From Polynucleobacter sp. AP-Capit-er-40B-B4 (GTDB taxonomy: Bacteria; Pseudomonadota; Gammaproteobacteria; Burkholderiales; Burkholderiaceae): a stretch of DNA of 64,000 bases. Of the stretch, positions 45,493 through 54,355 are shown one piece after another. The stretch lies in the NCBI RefSeq assembly GCF_018882245.1, contig NZ_JACVOV010000004.1:62001-126000 (forward strand), given 5' to 3'. Position numbers and translations under genes: made by a program. Numbering within the stretch: position 1 is the first letter of the stretch; each line of letters opens with the position of its first letter. Under the pieces are notes generated by a model. That model was not told the origin of the DNA and did not search any database. It worked only from the letters and a program-made list of their open reading frames with translations.

Positions 45493-45980
45493 GACTTTCT
45501 TCCTTTGAAATCAATAACAGGGACCAACCGAGTCTTATCGACCTCGGCTAAAGAGAACTCCAATTGAGAAGGCTGACCATCAGCACCCTCAAATACCAAA
45601 CCAAACTTTGCATCCGGTGAATTCAATTCACCACTCAGCAAACCTTGCAACTCACCACGAAAATTCTTGCGATTACCAACAGCAACACGCAACTTCAAAT
45701 CCACCTGCATTCCAGCAAAGCGCTCAAAATCAGCGGCAGTTTTAACTGGACGATCCAGTCCTGGAGAGGAAATCTCTAAGCGCTCATATGGAATGTTTTC
45801 AACCGGTAGGGTGTAGCTCAATTGATGGCTCACCTTCTCGCAATCCAATACCGTAATCAAGCGCTCGTAATCTGGGTTTTCAATCGTGACGCGCAGCAAA
45901 CCCCCGGCTTCACGCTCAATCTCAACTAGCGTGTAACCTAAGTTTTCCAGCTCTGCAGAAATAACCTGCTGATCCTTCAC
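45489..45980 (-). CDS. rimP: Ribosome maturation factor RimP
   Basis: A 163-residue 30S assembly factor. [20 protein letters not shown] and [20 protein letters not shown] with LDRP are the family elements. It begins with GTG (45980-45978) with AAGGGG 6 bases upstream, which supports this start. It is the first gene of the rimP-nusA-infB-rbfA-truB block and overlaps nusA by 4 bases. A hairpin with a T run ends 24 bases before the start codon. Confidence 0.95.
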   Translation of the reverse strand: MKDQQVISAELENLGYTLVEIEREAGGLLRVTIENPDYERLITVLDCEKVSHQLSYTLPVENIPYERLEISSPGLDRPVKTAADFERFAGMQVDLKLRVAVGNRKNFRGELQGLLSGELNSPDAKFGLVFEGADGQPSQLEFSLAEVDKTRLVPVIDFKGRKS

Positions 45981-46003
45981 GACACCCCTTCATACCAAAA
46001 TGG

Positions 46004-46030
46004 CAAAAAAAAATGGGCTTCAAAGCCCAT
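46004..46030 (-). terminator. Terminator-like hairpin in the rimP-nusA leader (possible attenuator)
   Basis: On the minus strand ATGGGCT-TTGA-AGCCCAT is followed by nine T residues, the form of a strong intrinsic terminator. Only 23 bases separate it from the rimP GTG, too little for a full promoter between them, so rimP transcription most likely passes through it. See the finding on possible NusA-dependent control. Confidence 0.8.
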
Positions 46031-46051
46031 ATTCTCGAAATTCAGAACAGG

Positions 46052-46081
46052 CCGACTTACGTTGATCGCAACATCAGTCGG
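46052..46081 (-). other. Long hairpin in the rimP leader
   Basis: On the minus strand CCGACT pairs with AGTCGG, then after one mismatch a second 6-pair stem (one G-U) closes a CGAT loop. The 30-base hairpin lies between the rluB-side terminator and the hairpin ahead of rimP and is not coding. Its role is unknown; an element of a regulated leader is the simplest idea. Confidence 0.5.
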
Positions 46082-46089
46082 TAACTACT

Positions 46090-46111
46090 AAAAACAGCAG
46101 AATCCTGCTGT
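46090..46111 (-). terminator. Intrinsic terminator of the scpB-rluB unit
   Basis: On the minus strand ACAGCAG-GATT-CTGCTGT is followed by TTTTT (counting the last stem T), 43 bases after the rluB stop. The 7-base stem is modest but the T run is present. Confidence 0.65.
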
Positions 46112-46153
46112 AAGACCAAAATTATAGCCTATTTGGCAGAAAACCGATACAAA

Positions 46154-47956
46154 TCAGAAGCTTTCGCCCGGATTACGCGGTTTTCTGGGTCCTTTATTAA
46201 ACGGTTTACGCCCCTTTGGTGCACCTCTTTTGGGCCCATTTCCGGGGCTTTGAGGGTTTCCAGTCACAAAAGCAGACTGTCCATGATGGACTTTGCCGCC
46301 TTTACTGCGATTTTGACCTTGACCGCCCTGACCGCCCTGACCGCCTTGGCCACCGCGACCACCTTGACCGCCCTGACCTGGTCTACCACCTTGGGTACGA
46401 CCACGGAAAGGTCCGCGCCCATCACCAGAACCTCCGCTACCACTAGGTTTTCCGCCTCTGCCCTGATGAGTCAAGCCGTTATGACCGCTAGCAAGGGTCA
46501 AAGCATCACGGGAGCCCCAATAAGAAACCGAGGTTTGCATTGGATCAGGCTGAAAATCTTCCCCCATAGGGCGACGATCACGACTGTTTGGATTAGGGTT
46601 GCGACCCTTATCTTGTGGCTGCGGCATTTTTAAGCCTGCAGACTTCATCAAGTTATAGATGCCGCCAGCTTCAATCTCTTCCCATTTGCCACGACGTAAG
46701 CGTGGGGGCAATAAGAAAATGCCGTAACGAGTTCGGATTAGGCGGGATACCACATGACCAACCGCCTCAAACATACGACGCACTTCGCGATTACGGCCTT
46801 CATTTAAAGCAACGTGATACCAACGGTTAGCACCTTCGCCACCGCCCATTGCTAGGCGTAAGAATTTGGCTTGGCCATCATCAAGCGTAATACCGCTCTT
46901 TAATAGCGCTGTATTTTCTTGACTCAAGTCGCCCAAGATGCGCACTGCGTATTCACGCTCAACACCGTATCGCGGATGCATCAAACGATTCGCCAATTCA
47001 CCTGAAGTAGTGAACAGCAATAAACCTTCAGTATTAAAGTCCAAGCGGCCCACTGCAATCCAGCGACCTTGACGTGGTTTTGGCAAACGATCAAATACGG
47101 TTGGACGACCTTCTGGATCGGACTGGCTCACGATCTCACCAGCAGGCTTGTGATACATGATCACGCGTGGTGGCTTAGTCTGAATCTTGCGATGCACTGG
47201 CTTGCCATTAATGCGCACTTGATCTGTTGGCCCAATACGTTGACCAATATGAGCTGGCAATCCGTTTACAGAAACACGTCCTTGAATAATCAAGTCTTCC
47301 ATATCGCGACGTGATCCCATGCCAACGTCAGCCAATACTTTATGTAACTTAACGGTGTCTTCGTCATCAGCGTCGTCATCTAGACCATCAAGGTCTGACC
47401 ACACTTCATCACGCAAACTTAAAGGCAAATCATCTACGTTTGCAAATTGCAAGCTACTCACTTCATCTTCAGTTGGCGCATCCGGATCTTCATCTTCGCG
47501 CGAACGTTGTGCGCGTTGTGCGCGACGCTCTGCTCCAGTTTGATGAGAGATTTCACTCTCATTTACTCCATCAGGATTTTTAACTTCTTCAACTTCCGGG
47601 GCGTCCAGAGCTGCATCAAACTCGCCAGATACTACTGAGGCAAATAAAGCTTCGCTCTCAGCTGGGTTAGGGGCTAATTTGGCAGATTGATTGCCATGAT
47701 TATTGCCGCCTTCACGCGGGCCATTTCCTTCACCACTTTCGCGGCGTGGCCGGTCTTTATTAAAAGGACGCTTCTTATTGAATGGGTGTTTACTGCCACC
47801 AGCACCTTGACGGCGTGGGCGACGATCACCACGTTCTGTGCGCTCTCCACTTTCGCTCTTCTGACCATCAGCGTTCGATGGTGCAGAGTCTGCATTAGAT
47901 GGGGTTGCCGATGGATTTACTACCGGGGATGAATCGTTTTCGTTAGAGCTTGTCAT
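46154..47956 (-). CDS. rluB: 23S rRNA pseudouridine-2605 synthase RluB with long low-complexity ends
   Basis: A 600-residue protein. The enzyme core is central: an S4 RNA-binding domain ([20 protein letters not shown], about 202-245) and the RsuA/RluB catalytic domain with D306 in [13 protein letters not shown] and [20 protein letters not shown]. The N-terminal 200 residues are disordered, first basic, then acidic ([14 protein letters not shown]). The C-terminal 90 residues are Gly/Gln/Arg-rich, with GGQ repeats encoded by 9-base repeats (46315-46380). Such extensions are common on RluB of beta- and gammaproteobacteria and probably bind RNA. It lies 6 bases after scpB. Confidence 0.93.
   Translation of the reverse strand: MTSSNENDSSPVVNPSATPSNADSAPSNADGQKSESGERTERGDRRPRRQGAGGSKHPFNKKRPFNKDRPRRESGEGNGPREGGNNHGNQSAKLAPNPAESEALFASVVSGEFDAALDAPEVEEVKNPDGVNESEISHQTGAERRAQRAQRSREDEDPDAPTEDEVSSLQFANVDDLPLSLRDEVWSDLDGLDDDADDEDTVKLHKVLADVGMGSRRDMEDLIIQGRVSVNGLPAHIGQRIGPTDQVRINGKPVHRKIQTKPPRVIMYHKPAGEIVSQSDPEGRPTVFDRLPKPRQGRWIAVGRLDFNTEGLLLFTTSGELANRLMHPRYGVEREYAVRILGDLSQENTALLKSGITLDDGQAKFLRLAMGGGEGANRWYHVALNEGRNREVRRMFEAVGHVVSRLIRTRYGIFLLPPRLRRGKWEEIEAGGIYNLMKSAGLKMPQPQDKGRNPNPNSRDRRPMGEDFQPDPMQTSVSYWGSRDALTLASGHNGLTHQGRGGKPSGSGGSGDGRGPFRGRTQGGRPGQGGQGGRGGQGGQGGQGGQGQNRSKGGKVHHGQSAFVTGNPQSPGNGPKRGAPKGRKPFNKGPRKPRNPGESF
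46315..46380 (-). repeat. 9-base coding repeats (GGQ units) in rluB
   Basis: Tandem units of the type GACCGCCCT/GACCGCCTT on the plus strand, three in an exact row at 46321-46347 with degenerate copies around. They encode GGQ or GGR repeats in the RluB C-terminal tail and are a plausible site of length variation between strains. Confidence 0.75.
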
Positions 47957-47962
47957 TAATAA

Positions 47963-48712
47963 TTATTTTGTTTCGTCTGGTTTGTCTTCAGACTCAGGGG
48001 TATCTTCTTCGGTAATTTCTTCTGTTACTTCAATCACTGTTTCTTCTACAGTGATTTCAGTGATCTCTTCAGATTCGTTCACTTCTTGCGCATCTGCATC
48101 AATGATGACTGTCTCTACAGTTGCAGATGGATCAAATTCCATCACTGCTTGGCCTAATTGTTCTGCGGCTGCCATTGGTGCCGCGTCTTCCAAAATAGGA
48201 AGGCTTTGTAAATTAGTCAGACTGAGGTCATCTAAAAATTGTTTAGTGGTTGCGTATAAACCAGGACGGCCAACTGTTTCTTTATGACCAATCACTTCAA
48301 CCCAACCGCGATCTTCTAACTGCTTCATCACGTTACTGCTAACCGCCACACCGCGAATCTCTTCAATCTCACCACGAGTCACTGGCTGGCGATAAGCGAT
48401 GATGGCCAAGGTCTCCATTACTGCACGCGAATACTTAGGTGGCTTCTCAGGTGTGAGGCGATCGAGATACTCACGCATCGACAGACGGCTCTGAAAACGC
48501 CATCCCGTCGCAATATGCACCAACTCCATACCCTTATCGTCCCAAGCACGTTGTAGCTCTACCAAGGCTTCATCGATATCTGCCGTAGTGATGTCTTCAA
48601 CAAACAGGCGAGACAAATCAGCAACGGTGAGTGGCTCCTGTGCGCACAGGAGGGCTGTTTCAATTACGCGCTTATTGTGATCGTCCATAAAAGTCGGGCT
48701 ACCAGGAATCAT
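47963..48712 (-). CDS. scpB: Segregation and condensation protein ScpB
   Basis: A 249-residue protein, the kite subunit of the Smc-ScpAB condensin. Two winged-helix domains are visible: [20 protein letters not shown] and [20 protein letters not shown] with [22 protein letters not shown] long acidic tail of about 60 residues follows ([20 protein letters not shown]). The frame could also start at the ATG 8 codons later (48688), giving [10 protein letters not shown], which fits the family start better; both are possible. scpA is not next to it. It is followed by rluB after 6 bases, a conserved neighbour. Confidence 0.93.
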   Translation of the reverse strand: MIPGSPTFMDDHNKRVIETALLCAQEPLTVADLSRLFVEDITTADIDEALVELQRAWDDKGMELVHIATGWRFQSRLSMREYLDRLTPEKPPKYSRAVMETLAIIAYRQPVTRGEIEEIRGVAVSSNVMKQLEDRGWVEVIGHKETVGRPGLYATTKQFLDDLSLTNLQSLPILEDAAPMAAAEQLGQAVMEFDPSATVETVIIDADAQEVNESEEITEITVEETVIEVTEEITEEDTPESEDKPDETK

Positions 48713-48875
48713 CCTGACTAGGCTTTAAAAATGTATTTAGTAATGGGTTTTGGTGTTCTCTAGCGACTACGGACAATCCATCTCATCAGTTCTTATTGGA
48801 ATATGTCCGCGCTGAAACGAAGTCCTTTTCGTTCACCTTGCGCCCATTATAAGGTAGGCTCAATACAATAGCCAC

Positions 48876-49799
48876 ATGCATAAGAAATCCACCAAACCCC
48901 CTTTTCCGGTATCTGATGCCCCCGTCTATATGGAGCGTCGCAAGCTTCTAAGCCTTGGGATTGGCGTAGGTACCATGCTTGGGGGTGTGGGCTTGAGCTC
49001 TTGTAGCCTGATGAGCAGCAAAAAACCCGTTGTTGGCTTGGTTTTGGGGGCTGGAGCCGCCCGAGGCTTCGCTCACGTAGGTGTTATCAAGGCTTTAGAG
49101 GCCCAAGGCATCAGACCCGACATTGTGGTTGGCAGCAGCGCTGGTAGCGTGATTGCCACCTTATTGGCCTCAGGAGCCACGGGCAACGAACTCAATCGTT
49201 TGGCCCTCAACCTAGATGAGGCCACTATTGCTGACTGGGGACTCCCTTTTGCTGGACGCTTTGGCGGCCTCATTAAAGGGGATGCCCTGCAAAACATGGT
49301 GAACCGAGAGGTGCAAAACAAATCCATTGAGCAAATGCGCATTCCCCTAGGAATTGTTGCCACTGAATTGCAGTCAGGCAAAGGTGTTTTATTTAGAACG
49401 GGTAATACTGGTTTAGCAGTACGCGCCTCTTGCAGCGTACCGGGTGTTTTTCAACCAGCAGTGATTAGCGGCAAAGAATATGTAGATGGCGGCTTAGTGG
49501 CGCCGGTACCTGTCAGTTATGCAAGGCAAATGGGTGCAACTTTAGTGATTGCGGTCAACATTTCTTCTGAGCCAGTTCACCAAGATGCCAGCGGAACTCT
49601 TGGTGTTTTACAACAGACCATTTCCATCATGCAACGAAGCATCAATCAGTACGAATTGAAAAGTGCTGACATTGTGATTCAACCGCAATTAAAACAAATG
49701 GGTGGCGGGGATTTTAAATCCAGAAACGCAGCCATTCTTGCGGGGGAAGCTGCAGCACAAGAACAAATGGCGCTCATTAAGGAAAAGCTGAAAGGCTAA
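48876..49799 (+). CDS. Patatin-like phospholipase, probable Tat-exported lipoprotein
   Basis: A 307-residue serine hydrolase of the patatin/RssA family. The oxyanion loop GLVLGAGAARGFAHVG, the nucleophile S88 in GSSAG and the aspartate in YVDGGLVAPVP give a complete Ser-Asp dyad. The N-terminus contains ERRKLLSLGIGVGTML followed by a lipobox LSSC with C43, so it may be exported by Tat and lipidated, although an internal start at the second methionine (residue 19) would give the same mature protein. Likely acts on membrane phospholipids or lysophospholipids. It is divergent from scpB, 163 bases apart. Confidence 0.88.
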   Translation: MHKKSTKPPFPVSDAPVYMERRKLLSLGIGVGTMLGGVGLSSCSLMSSKKPVVGLVLGAGAARGFAHVGVIKALEAQGIRPDIVVGSSAGSVIATLLASGATGNELNRLALNLDEATIADWGLPFAGRFGGLIKGDALQNMVNREVQNKSIEQMRIPLGIVATELQSGKGVLFRTGNTGLAVRASCSVPGVFQPAVISGKEYVDGGLVAPVPVSYARQMGATLVIAVNISSEPVHQDASGTLGVLQQTISIMQRSINQYELKSADIVIQPQLKQMGGGDFKSRNAAILAGEAAAQEQMALIKEKLKG

Positions 49800-49828
49800 T
49801 AGATGTAAGGCTTAGCAGCCTTGTTGCC

Positions 49829-50476
49829 TTAAAGATTGCGTGACTTACGCTTGAGATTTTTTACTTCGTTGAGAAGTTCTTGACGCTCTGAATCATTGAG
49901 ATTATCACTGCCATCTAAACGGCGTGCGCCATCAAAACGCTTATCCCAGTAGAGACTACCGAGATCATCCACTCTGACATTCGTACCTTTGGAAGGCGAA
50001 TGAATAAATTTGTTATCGCCCACATAAATACCAACGTGAGAGAAAGTTAAACGCATGGTGTTGAAAAATACGAGGTCGCCTGGCTGCAATTCTTCACGAG
50101 TAATTGGTTTGCCAACACGACTCATTTGAGTAGATTTACGTGGCAATAAAAATCCAAGCTTGTCTTTAAAGACGTAACCAACAAAACTACTACCGTCTAA
50201 TCCAGATTGTGGCAGTTCTGTATCCCAGCGATAACGCACGCCAATCACTTCCATGGCGCGGTTGATTAACTCTTCAGATTTACCTGTAACGGTATCAGCC
50301 AATCGATCAGAAACGCGCGCAATGTATGAGCGTCCTGCTTGGAACATGCTTTCTTTGGGCACAGCCGCATCTGCATTTGCCTCGACCACAGGGTCTACCG
50401 CATAAGCGGATACGCAAATGAATGCGCCTAGGCCAAAGCCTAGGAGTTTAGAAAGCATTGTTTTTTTCAATGACAT
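49829..50476 (-). CDS. NlpC/P60-fold exported protein lacking the catalytic cysteine
   Basis: A 215-residue protein with a signal peptide (to about residue 26, VSAYA). The NlpC/P60 domain covers about residues 70-180: EVIGVRYRWDTELPQSGLDG, FVGYVFKDKLGFLLPR, LQPGDLVFFNT, the conserved histidine in SHVGIYVGDN and FIHSPSKG. In active murein endopeptidases the nucleophile lies in DCSG; here the same place reads D94-G95-S96-S97, encoded GACGGTAGTAGT, so the cysteine is replaced by glycine. The rest of the fold looks preserved. A non-hydrolytic peptidoglycan-binding or regulatory role is likely (inference). Confidence 0.85.
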   Translation of the reverse strand: MSLKKTMLSKLLGFGLGAFICVSAYAVDPVVEANADAAVPKESMFQAGRSYIARVSDRLADTVTGKSEELINRAMEVIGVRYRWDTELPQSGLDGSSFVGYVFKDKLGFLLPRKSTQMSRVGKPITREELQPGDLVFFNTMRLTFSHVGIYVGDNKFIHSPSKGTNVRVDDLGSLYWDKRFDGARRLDGSDNLNDSERQELLNEVKNLKRKSRNL

Positions 50477-50622
50477 CAGATCAGTTTAACAAAGAACCCT
50501 TAATTTACCAAGCCTTCAATTTAGACCCAAGTCCTTGTTTATAAAGATTAATTTTCACTAAATGAGGGCAAATGCACCAATTTAGCCCATTTAACAAGAG
50601 TTTGACCCCCCTCTTAATCCTA

Positions 50623-52260
50623 CTAAGTCAGCTCGGCAGCTGCAAAAAGTTCTTTGGTATAGGTTTGGCGGGGGTGCTTAATAAGGGTTTCAGTATCACC
50701 GAACTCCACCACTTTGCCACCCTTAAGAACCATGACCTCATGTGACATAGCTCTAATCACCGCCAAATCATGGCTAATCATCAGGTAGGCCAAGTTGTAC
50801 TTTTTCTGCAGCTCGGTCAATAAGGCGAGTACCTGTTTCTGAATAGAAACATCTAGCGCGGAGGTGGGCTCATCTAGAACCAAAATTTGGGGGCGCAGGA
50901 TGAGTGCTCGTGCAATCGCAATACGTTGGCGCTGACCACCAGAGAATTCATGGGGATAACGCAGCAGCGCAGATCGATCTAACCCAACCTCTTTAAGCAT
51001 ATCCACCACGCGAGCTTCACGTTCTGCTGTCGACAGTTTTGGAAAATGGACATCCAAACCTTCGGAAACGATTTGCAGCACATTCATGCGTGGTGATAGA
51101 GAGCCAAAAGGATCCTGAAAGATCACTTGCAAGCTGGAGCGTAGCGCTCTTCTCTCCACTGGTTTGAGTTTCTGCCAATCATTGCCGAGCACATCCACAT
51201 CGCCAGATACTTCTGCTGCTGAGTCGCCCAATAGCCCCAGGACGGCCATACCCAAGGTTGTCTTTCCAGAACCAGATTCACCAATCACGCCAATGGTTTG
51301 GCCCTGCTTTAGCGAGAAGCTGACTTTTTTCAGAACCTTATGTGGTGGCGCTTTTTTAAACCAAGACACCGATTCGGAGCTTGGGTAGGCTACCGATAGG
51401 TCTTCTGTTTTTAGCAGGACTGGCGCCAAAGGCATCAGTGGCGCCAAGTCACGCACAGGCTCGCTATTTACCAAAGCGCGGGTATATGGATCTTCGGGAT
51501 GTTCGAACACCTGCTTCGTTGAACCAGACTCCATCAGATTACCCTGGTTCAAGACAGCCACACGCTGTGCAAAGTGTTTCACCAGATTGAGATCATGGGT
51601 AATTAATAAAATTCCCATGCCGCCATCATCTTTAGATTCTTCTTGCAACTCTTTGAGCAAATCCAAAATCTGCAAACGCAAACTGACATCCAGTGCTGTT
51701 GTTGGTTCGTCCGCAATAAGAAGGCGCGGCTTGCATGCCAAAGCCATGGCAATCATCGCGCGCTGTCGCTGACCGCCAGAGAGTTGATGTGGATAAGAGT
51801 GAAAACGGCGCTCAGGTTCGGGAATGCCTGTCTTGCGCAGCAAATCAACCGCAGCATCCATCGCATCTGCTTTCGAGATTAATGGCTGATAAATCTGTAC
51901 TGCTTCAATAATTTGATTGCCCACAGTAAACAATGGATTCAAAGCCGTCATCGGCTCCTGAAAAACCATGGCAATTTCGCGGCCACGAATCTCTCGAATA
52001 TCCTGAATAGACATGGATAGCAAATCGACTTCGCCCTTTCCATCTTTTCTATTCCAGAGAATCTTTCCAGAAACTTTTGCACCTTCCGGCTCAAGCCTCA
52101 ATGGCGCTAGCGCAGTCAGAGTCTTGCCAGAACCTGACTCACCAACGAGGGCAACACGTTCACCTATGCCGATTTCTAAATCAAGATGATTAACGGCAAA
52201 TTTTTCGCGGCGACCTGTTCCAAAAGAAATACATAGATCTTCATAGCGCAGCAAACTCAT
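50623..52260 (-). CDS. yejF: Peptide ABC transporter ATP-binding protein with two ABC domains (YejF-like)
   Basis: A 545-residue cytoplasmic protein holding two complete ATPase domains. Domain 1 has Walker A GESGSGKTLTALA, signature LSGGQRQRAMIAMA and Walker B LLIADEPTTALD. Domain 2 has GESGSGKTTLGMAVLG, FSGGQRQRIAIARA and ILVLDEPTSALD. It powers uptake of oligopeptides by the YejABE-type importer; in E. coli YejABEF takes up microcin C. Its start overlaps the yejE stop by 4 bases. It is the last gene of the yejA-yejB-yejE-yejF unit. Confidence 0.95.
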   Translation of the reverse strand: MSLLRYEDLCISFGTGRREKFAVNHLDLEIGIGERVALVGESGSGKTLTALAPLRLEPEGAKVSGKILWNRKDGKGEVDLLSMSIQDIREIRGREIAMVFQEPMTALNPLFTVGNQIIEAVQIYQPLISKADAMDAAVDLLRKTGIPEPERRFHSYPHQLSGGQRQRAMIAMALACKPRLLIADEPTTALDVSLRLQILDLLKELQEESKDDGGMGILLITHDLNLVKHFAQRVAVLNQGNLMESGSTKQVFEHPEDPYTRALVNSEPVRDLAPLMPLAPVLLKTEDLSVAYPSSESVSWFKKAPPHKVLKKVSFSLKQGQTIGVIGESGSGKTTLGMAVLGLLGDSAAEVSGDVDVLGNDWQKLKPVERRALRSSLQVIFQDPFGSLSPRMNVLQIVSEGLDVHFPKLSTAEREARVVDMLKEVGLDRSALLRYPHEFSGGQRQRIAIARALILRPQILVLDEPTSALDVSIQKQVLALLTELQKKYNLAYLMISHDLAVIRAMSHEVMVLKGGKVVEFGDTETLIKHPRQTYTKELFAAAELT

Positions 52261-53282
52261 GAGCGACCTCCACTCATCAACCCTGCTTTACGAGAATCAA
52301 ATGCGTTACGCAATGCCTCGCCCATAAAAGTCAATAACAGTAAGGTTGCCACCAAGACCACAAAGGTGGATAAAGAAATCCACCAAGCATCTAGATTGCT
52401 CTTACCCTGAGACAACAACTCACCCAAGCTTGGTGTGCCTGGAGGCACTCCTAAGCCCAAGAAATCCAAGCTTGTCAAAGAGAGGATGGCCGCACTCATG
52501 CGGAATGGCAAAAAGGTAATTACCGGCGTCAAGCTATTAGGCAAAATATGGCGCCACATAATCTGCACATTAGTCAGACCTAATGCACGCGCCGCACGGA
52601 CATACTCAAGTGCGCGATTACGGAAAAACTCAGCACGAACATAGTCCGATAAACCCATCCACCCAAAAGCAGCCAACAAAATAATGAGTAAGGAAACGCT
52701 AGGGTTAAAGATCGAAGCAAAAATAATGAGCAAGTACAACTCTGGCATAGCTGACCAAATCTCAATCAGTCGCTGAGAAATTAAATCAAACTTACCACCA
52801 AAGAATCCCATCAGGGATCCAGTAATGATGCCCACGCTGACACCAACAATGGTGAGCGCTAAACCAAAAAGAATGGATAAGCGAAAGCCGTAGATCAAAC
52901 GCGCCAGCACATCGCGCCCGCGATCATCCGTCCCCAACCAGTTCTCCAAAGACGGTGGTGCCGGATTGGGTACTTTAGAGAAGTAATTAAGCGTCTCATA
53001 GCTATAGTGAATCGGTGGATAGATTGCCCAGTTGCCGTTGCTCGTAATATTTTGACGAATATCTGGATCTAAGAAATCAGTTGGCGTAGCAAAGTCTCCG
53101 CCAAAAACCGTTTCTGGCTGGCTCTTCACGATCGGAAAATAGAAATGGCCTTCATAGCGAACCACCAAAGGCTTGTCATTGGCAATCAACTCGGCACACA
53201 TCGATAAACCGAAGAGCACCATGAAGATCCACAGGCTGGCATAGCCCATGCGACTATTTTTAAAACGTTGCCAACGATTCAT
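52257..53282 (-). CDS. yejE: Peptide ABC transporter permease YejE
   Basis: A 341-residue inner-membrane permease. I chose the ATG at 53282 (MNRWQRFKNSRMGYASLW), which gives the usual 4-base overlap with yejB; the frame is open for 17 more codons inside yejB. It shows the N-terminal helix, the periplasmic part with DFLDPDIRQNI, GTDDRGRDVLARLIYGFR, and the EAA loop YVRAARALGLTNVQIMWRHI. With YejB it forms the channel of the importer. Confidence 0.94.
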   Translation of the reverse strand: MNRWQRFKNSRMGYASLWIFMVLFGLSMCAELIANDKPLVVRYEGHFYFPIVKSQPETVFGGDFATPTDFLDPDIRQNITSNGNWAIYPPIHYSYETLNYFSKVPNPAPPSLENWLGTDDRGRDVLARLIYGFRLSILFGLALTIVGVSVGIITGSLMGFFGGKFDLISQRLIEIWSAMPELYLLIIFASIFNPSVSLLIILLAAFGWMGLSDYVRAEFFRNRALEYVRAARALGLTNVQIMWRHILPNSLTPVITFLPFRMSAAILSLTSLDFLGLGVPPGTPSLGELLSQGKSNLDAWWISLSTFVVLVATLLLLTFMGEALRNAFDSRKAGLMSGGRS

Positions 53283-54355
53283 GAGCCCCCTCCCGCACCG
53301 AACTGAATGCGTGGGTCTATGTAGACATAGCAAAGATCAGAAATCAACTTCGTAAATAAACCAATTAAGGTGAATAAGTACAGGGTGCCAAATACGACTG
53401 GATAGTCTCGGCGCATCACTGACTCGTAAGAAAGCAAGCCAAGCCCATCCAAAGAGAACAAAGTCTCTATCAATAAGGAGCCTGTAAAGAATGCGCCAAT
53501 AAACGCTGCAGGGAAACCTGTTACCAATGGCAAGAGCGCATTACGGAAGACGTGCTTCCAGAGAACTTGTTTTTCTGTAAGTCCTTTTGCTCGTGCAGTC
53601 AGAACGTATTGTTTACGAATCTCTTCTAGAAATGAATTCTTGGTCAACATGGTCACTACTGCAAAGCTTCCCAGAACGGATGCGGTAATTGGCAATACCA
53701 AATGCCACAAGTAATCCATGACCTTACCAATGAGGCTGAGATCACTCCAGTTATCAGAAGTTAAGCCTCGTAGCGGGAAGATCTGTAAGAAACTTCCTCC
53801 ACCAAAGACCACTAGCAATAGGACGCCCAACACAAATCCCGGAATCGCATAACCCACAAGGATCATGCTGCTAGTGATGGCGTCAAAGCGTGAGCCGTCT
53901 CGTACCGCTTTAGCAATACCCAAAGGAATAGAAACTAGATAGGTAATAAAGAAAGTCCACAAACCGATGCTGATCGATACCGGTAATTTAGAAACCACTA
54001 AACGCCAAACACTTTCGTGCTGGTAATAACTTTGACCTAAATCGAATCTGGCAAAGCGGCCCAACATCATGAAATAACGCTCAAGAGGCGGCTTATCAAA
54101 ACCATATAAAGCTTTTACTTCCTCTAGGCGTTGCGCATCCACGCCTTGACGACCACGATAGGTTGCACCAGAGCCCGATGACTCTGAGCCCCCTGTGGCT
54201 GCACTACCTTTGCCTTTTAACTCCAACACCATCTGCTCTACTGGACCACCAGGAACAAATTGCACTACGGCAAAGGTCAGAGTTAATACACCCAAGATCG
54301 TTGGGATCATCAGAAGCAAACGCTTGAAGATGTAGGCGCGCATTTGACCCTGCAT
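53279..54355 (-). CDS. yejB: Peptide ABC transporter permease YejB
   Basis: A 358-residue inner-membrane permease of the DppB/YejB group. It starts YIFKRLLLMIPTILGVLTLT, the typical first helix, and carries the EAA loop YVLTARAKGLTEKQVLWKHV. A Gly/Ser-rich loop (GKGSAATGGSESSGSGATYR) is inserted after the first helix, as in YejB. The start codon overlaps the yejA stop (TAATG), which fixes the start. Channel partner of YejE. Confidence 0.94.
   Translation of the reverse strand: MQGQMRAYIFKRLLLMIPTILGVLTLTFAVVQFVPGGPVEQMVLELKGKGSAATGGSESSGSGATYRGRQGVDAQRLEEVKALYGFDKPPLERYFMMLGRFARFDLGQSYYQHESVWRLVVSKLPVSISIGLWTFFITYLVSIPLGIAKAVRDGSRFDAITSSMILVGYAIPGFVLGVLLLVVFGGGSFLQIFPLRGLTSDNWSDLSLIGKVMDYLWHLVLPITASVLGSFAVVTMLTKNSFLEEIRKQYVLTARAKGLTEKQVLWKHVFRNALLPLVTGFPAAFIGAFFTGSLLIETLFSLDGLGLLSYESVMRRDYPVVFGTLYLFTLIGLFTKLISDLCYVYIDPRIQFGAGGGS

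Noticed and set aside
46121..46126. Perfect TATAAT on the minus strand just after rluB, as a promoter for a small RNA or for rimP
   Set aside because: No acceptable -35 box at 15-19 bases, and a transcript from it would meet the hairpin and T run at 46111-46090 at once. It is kept only as a remark for the leader finding.
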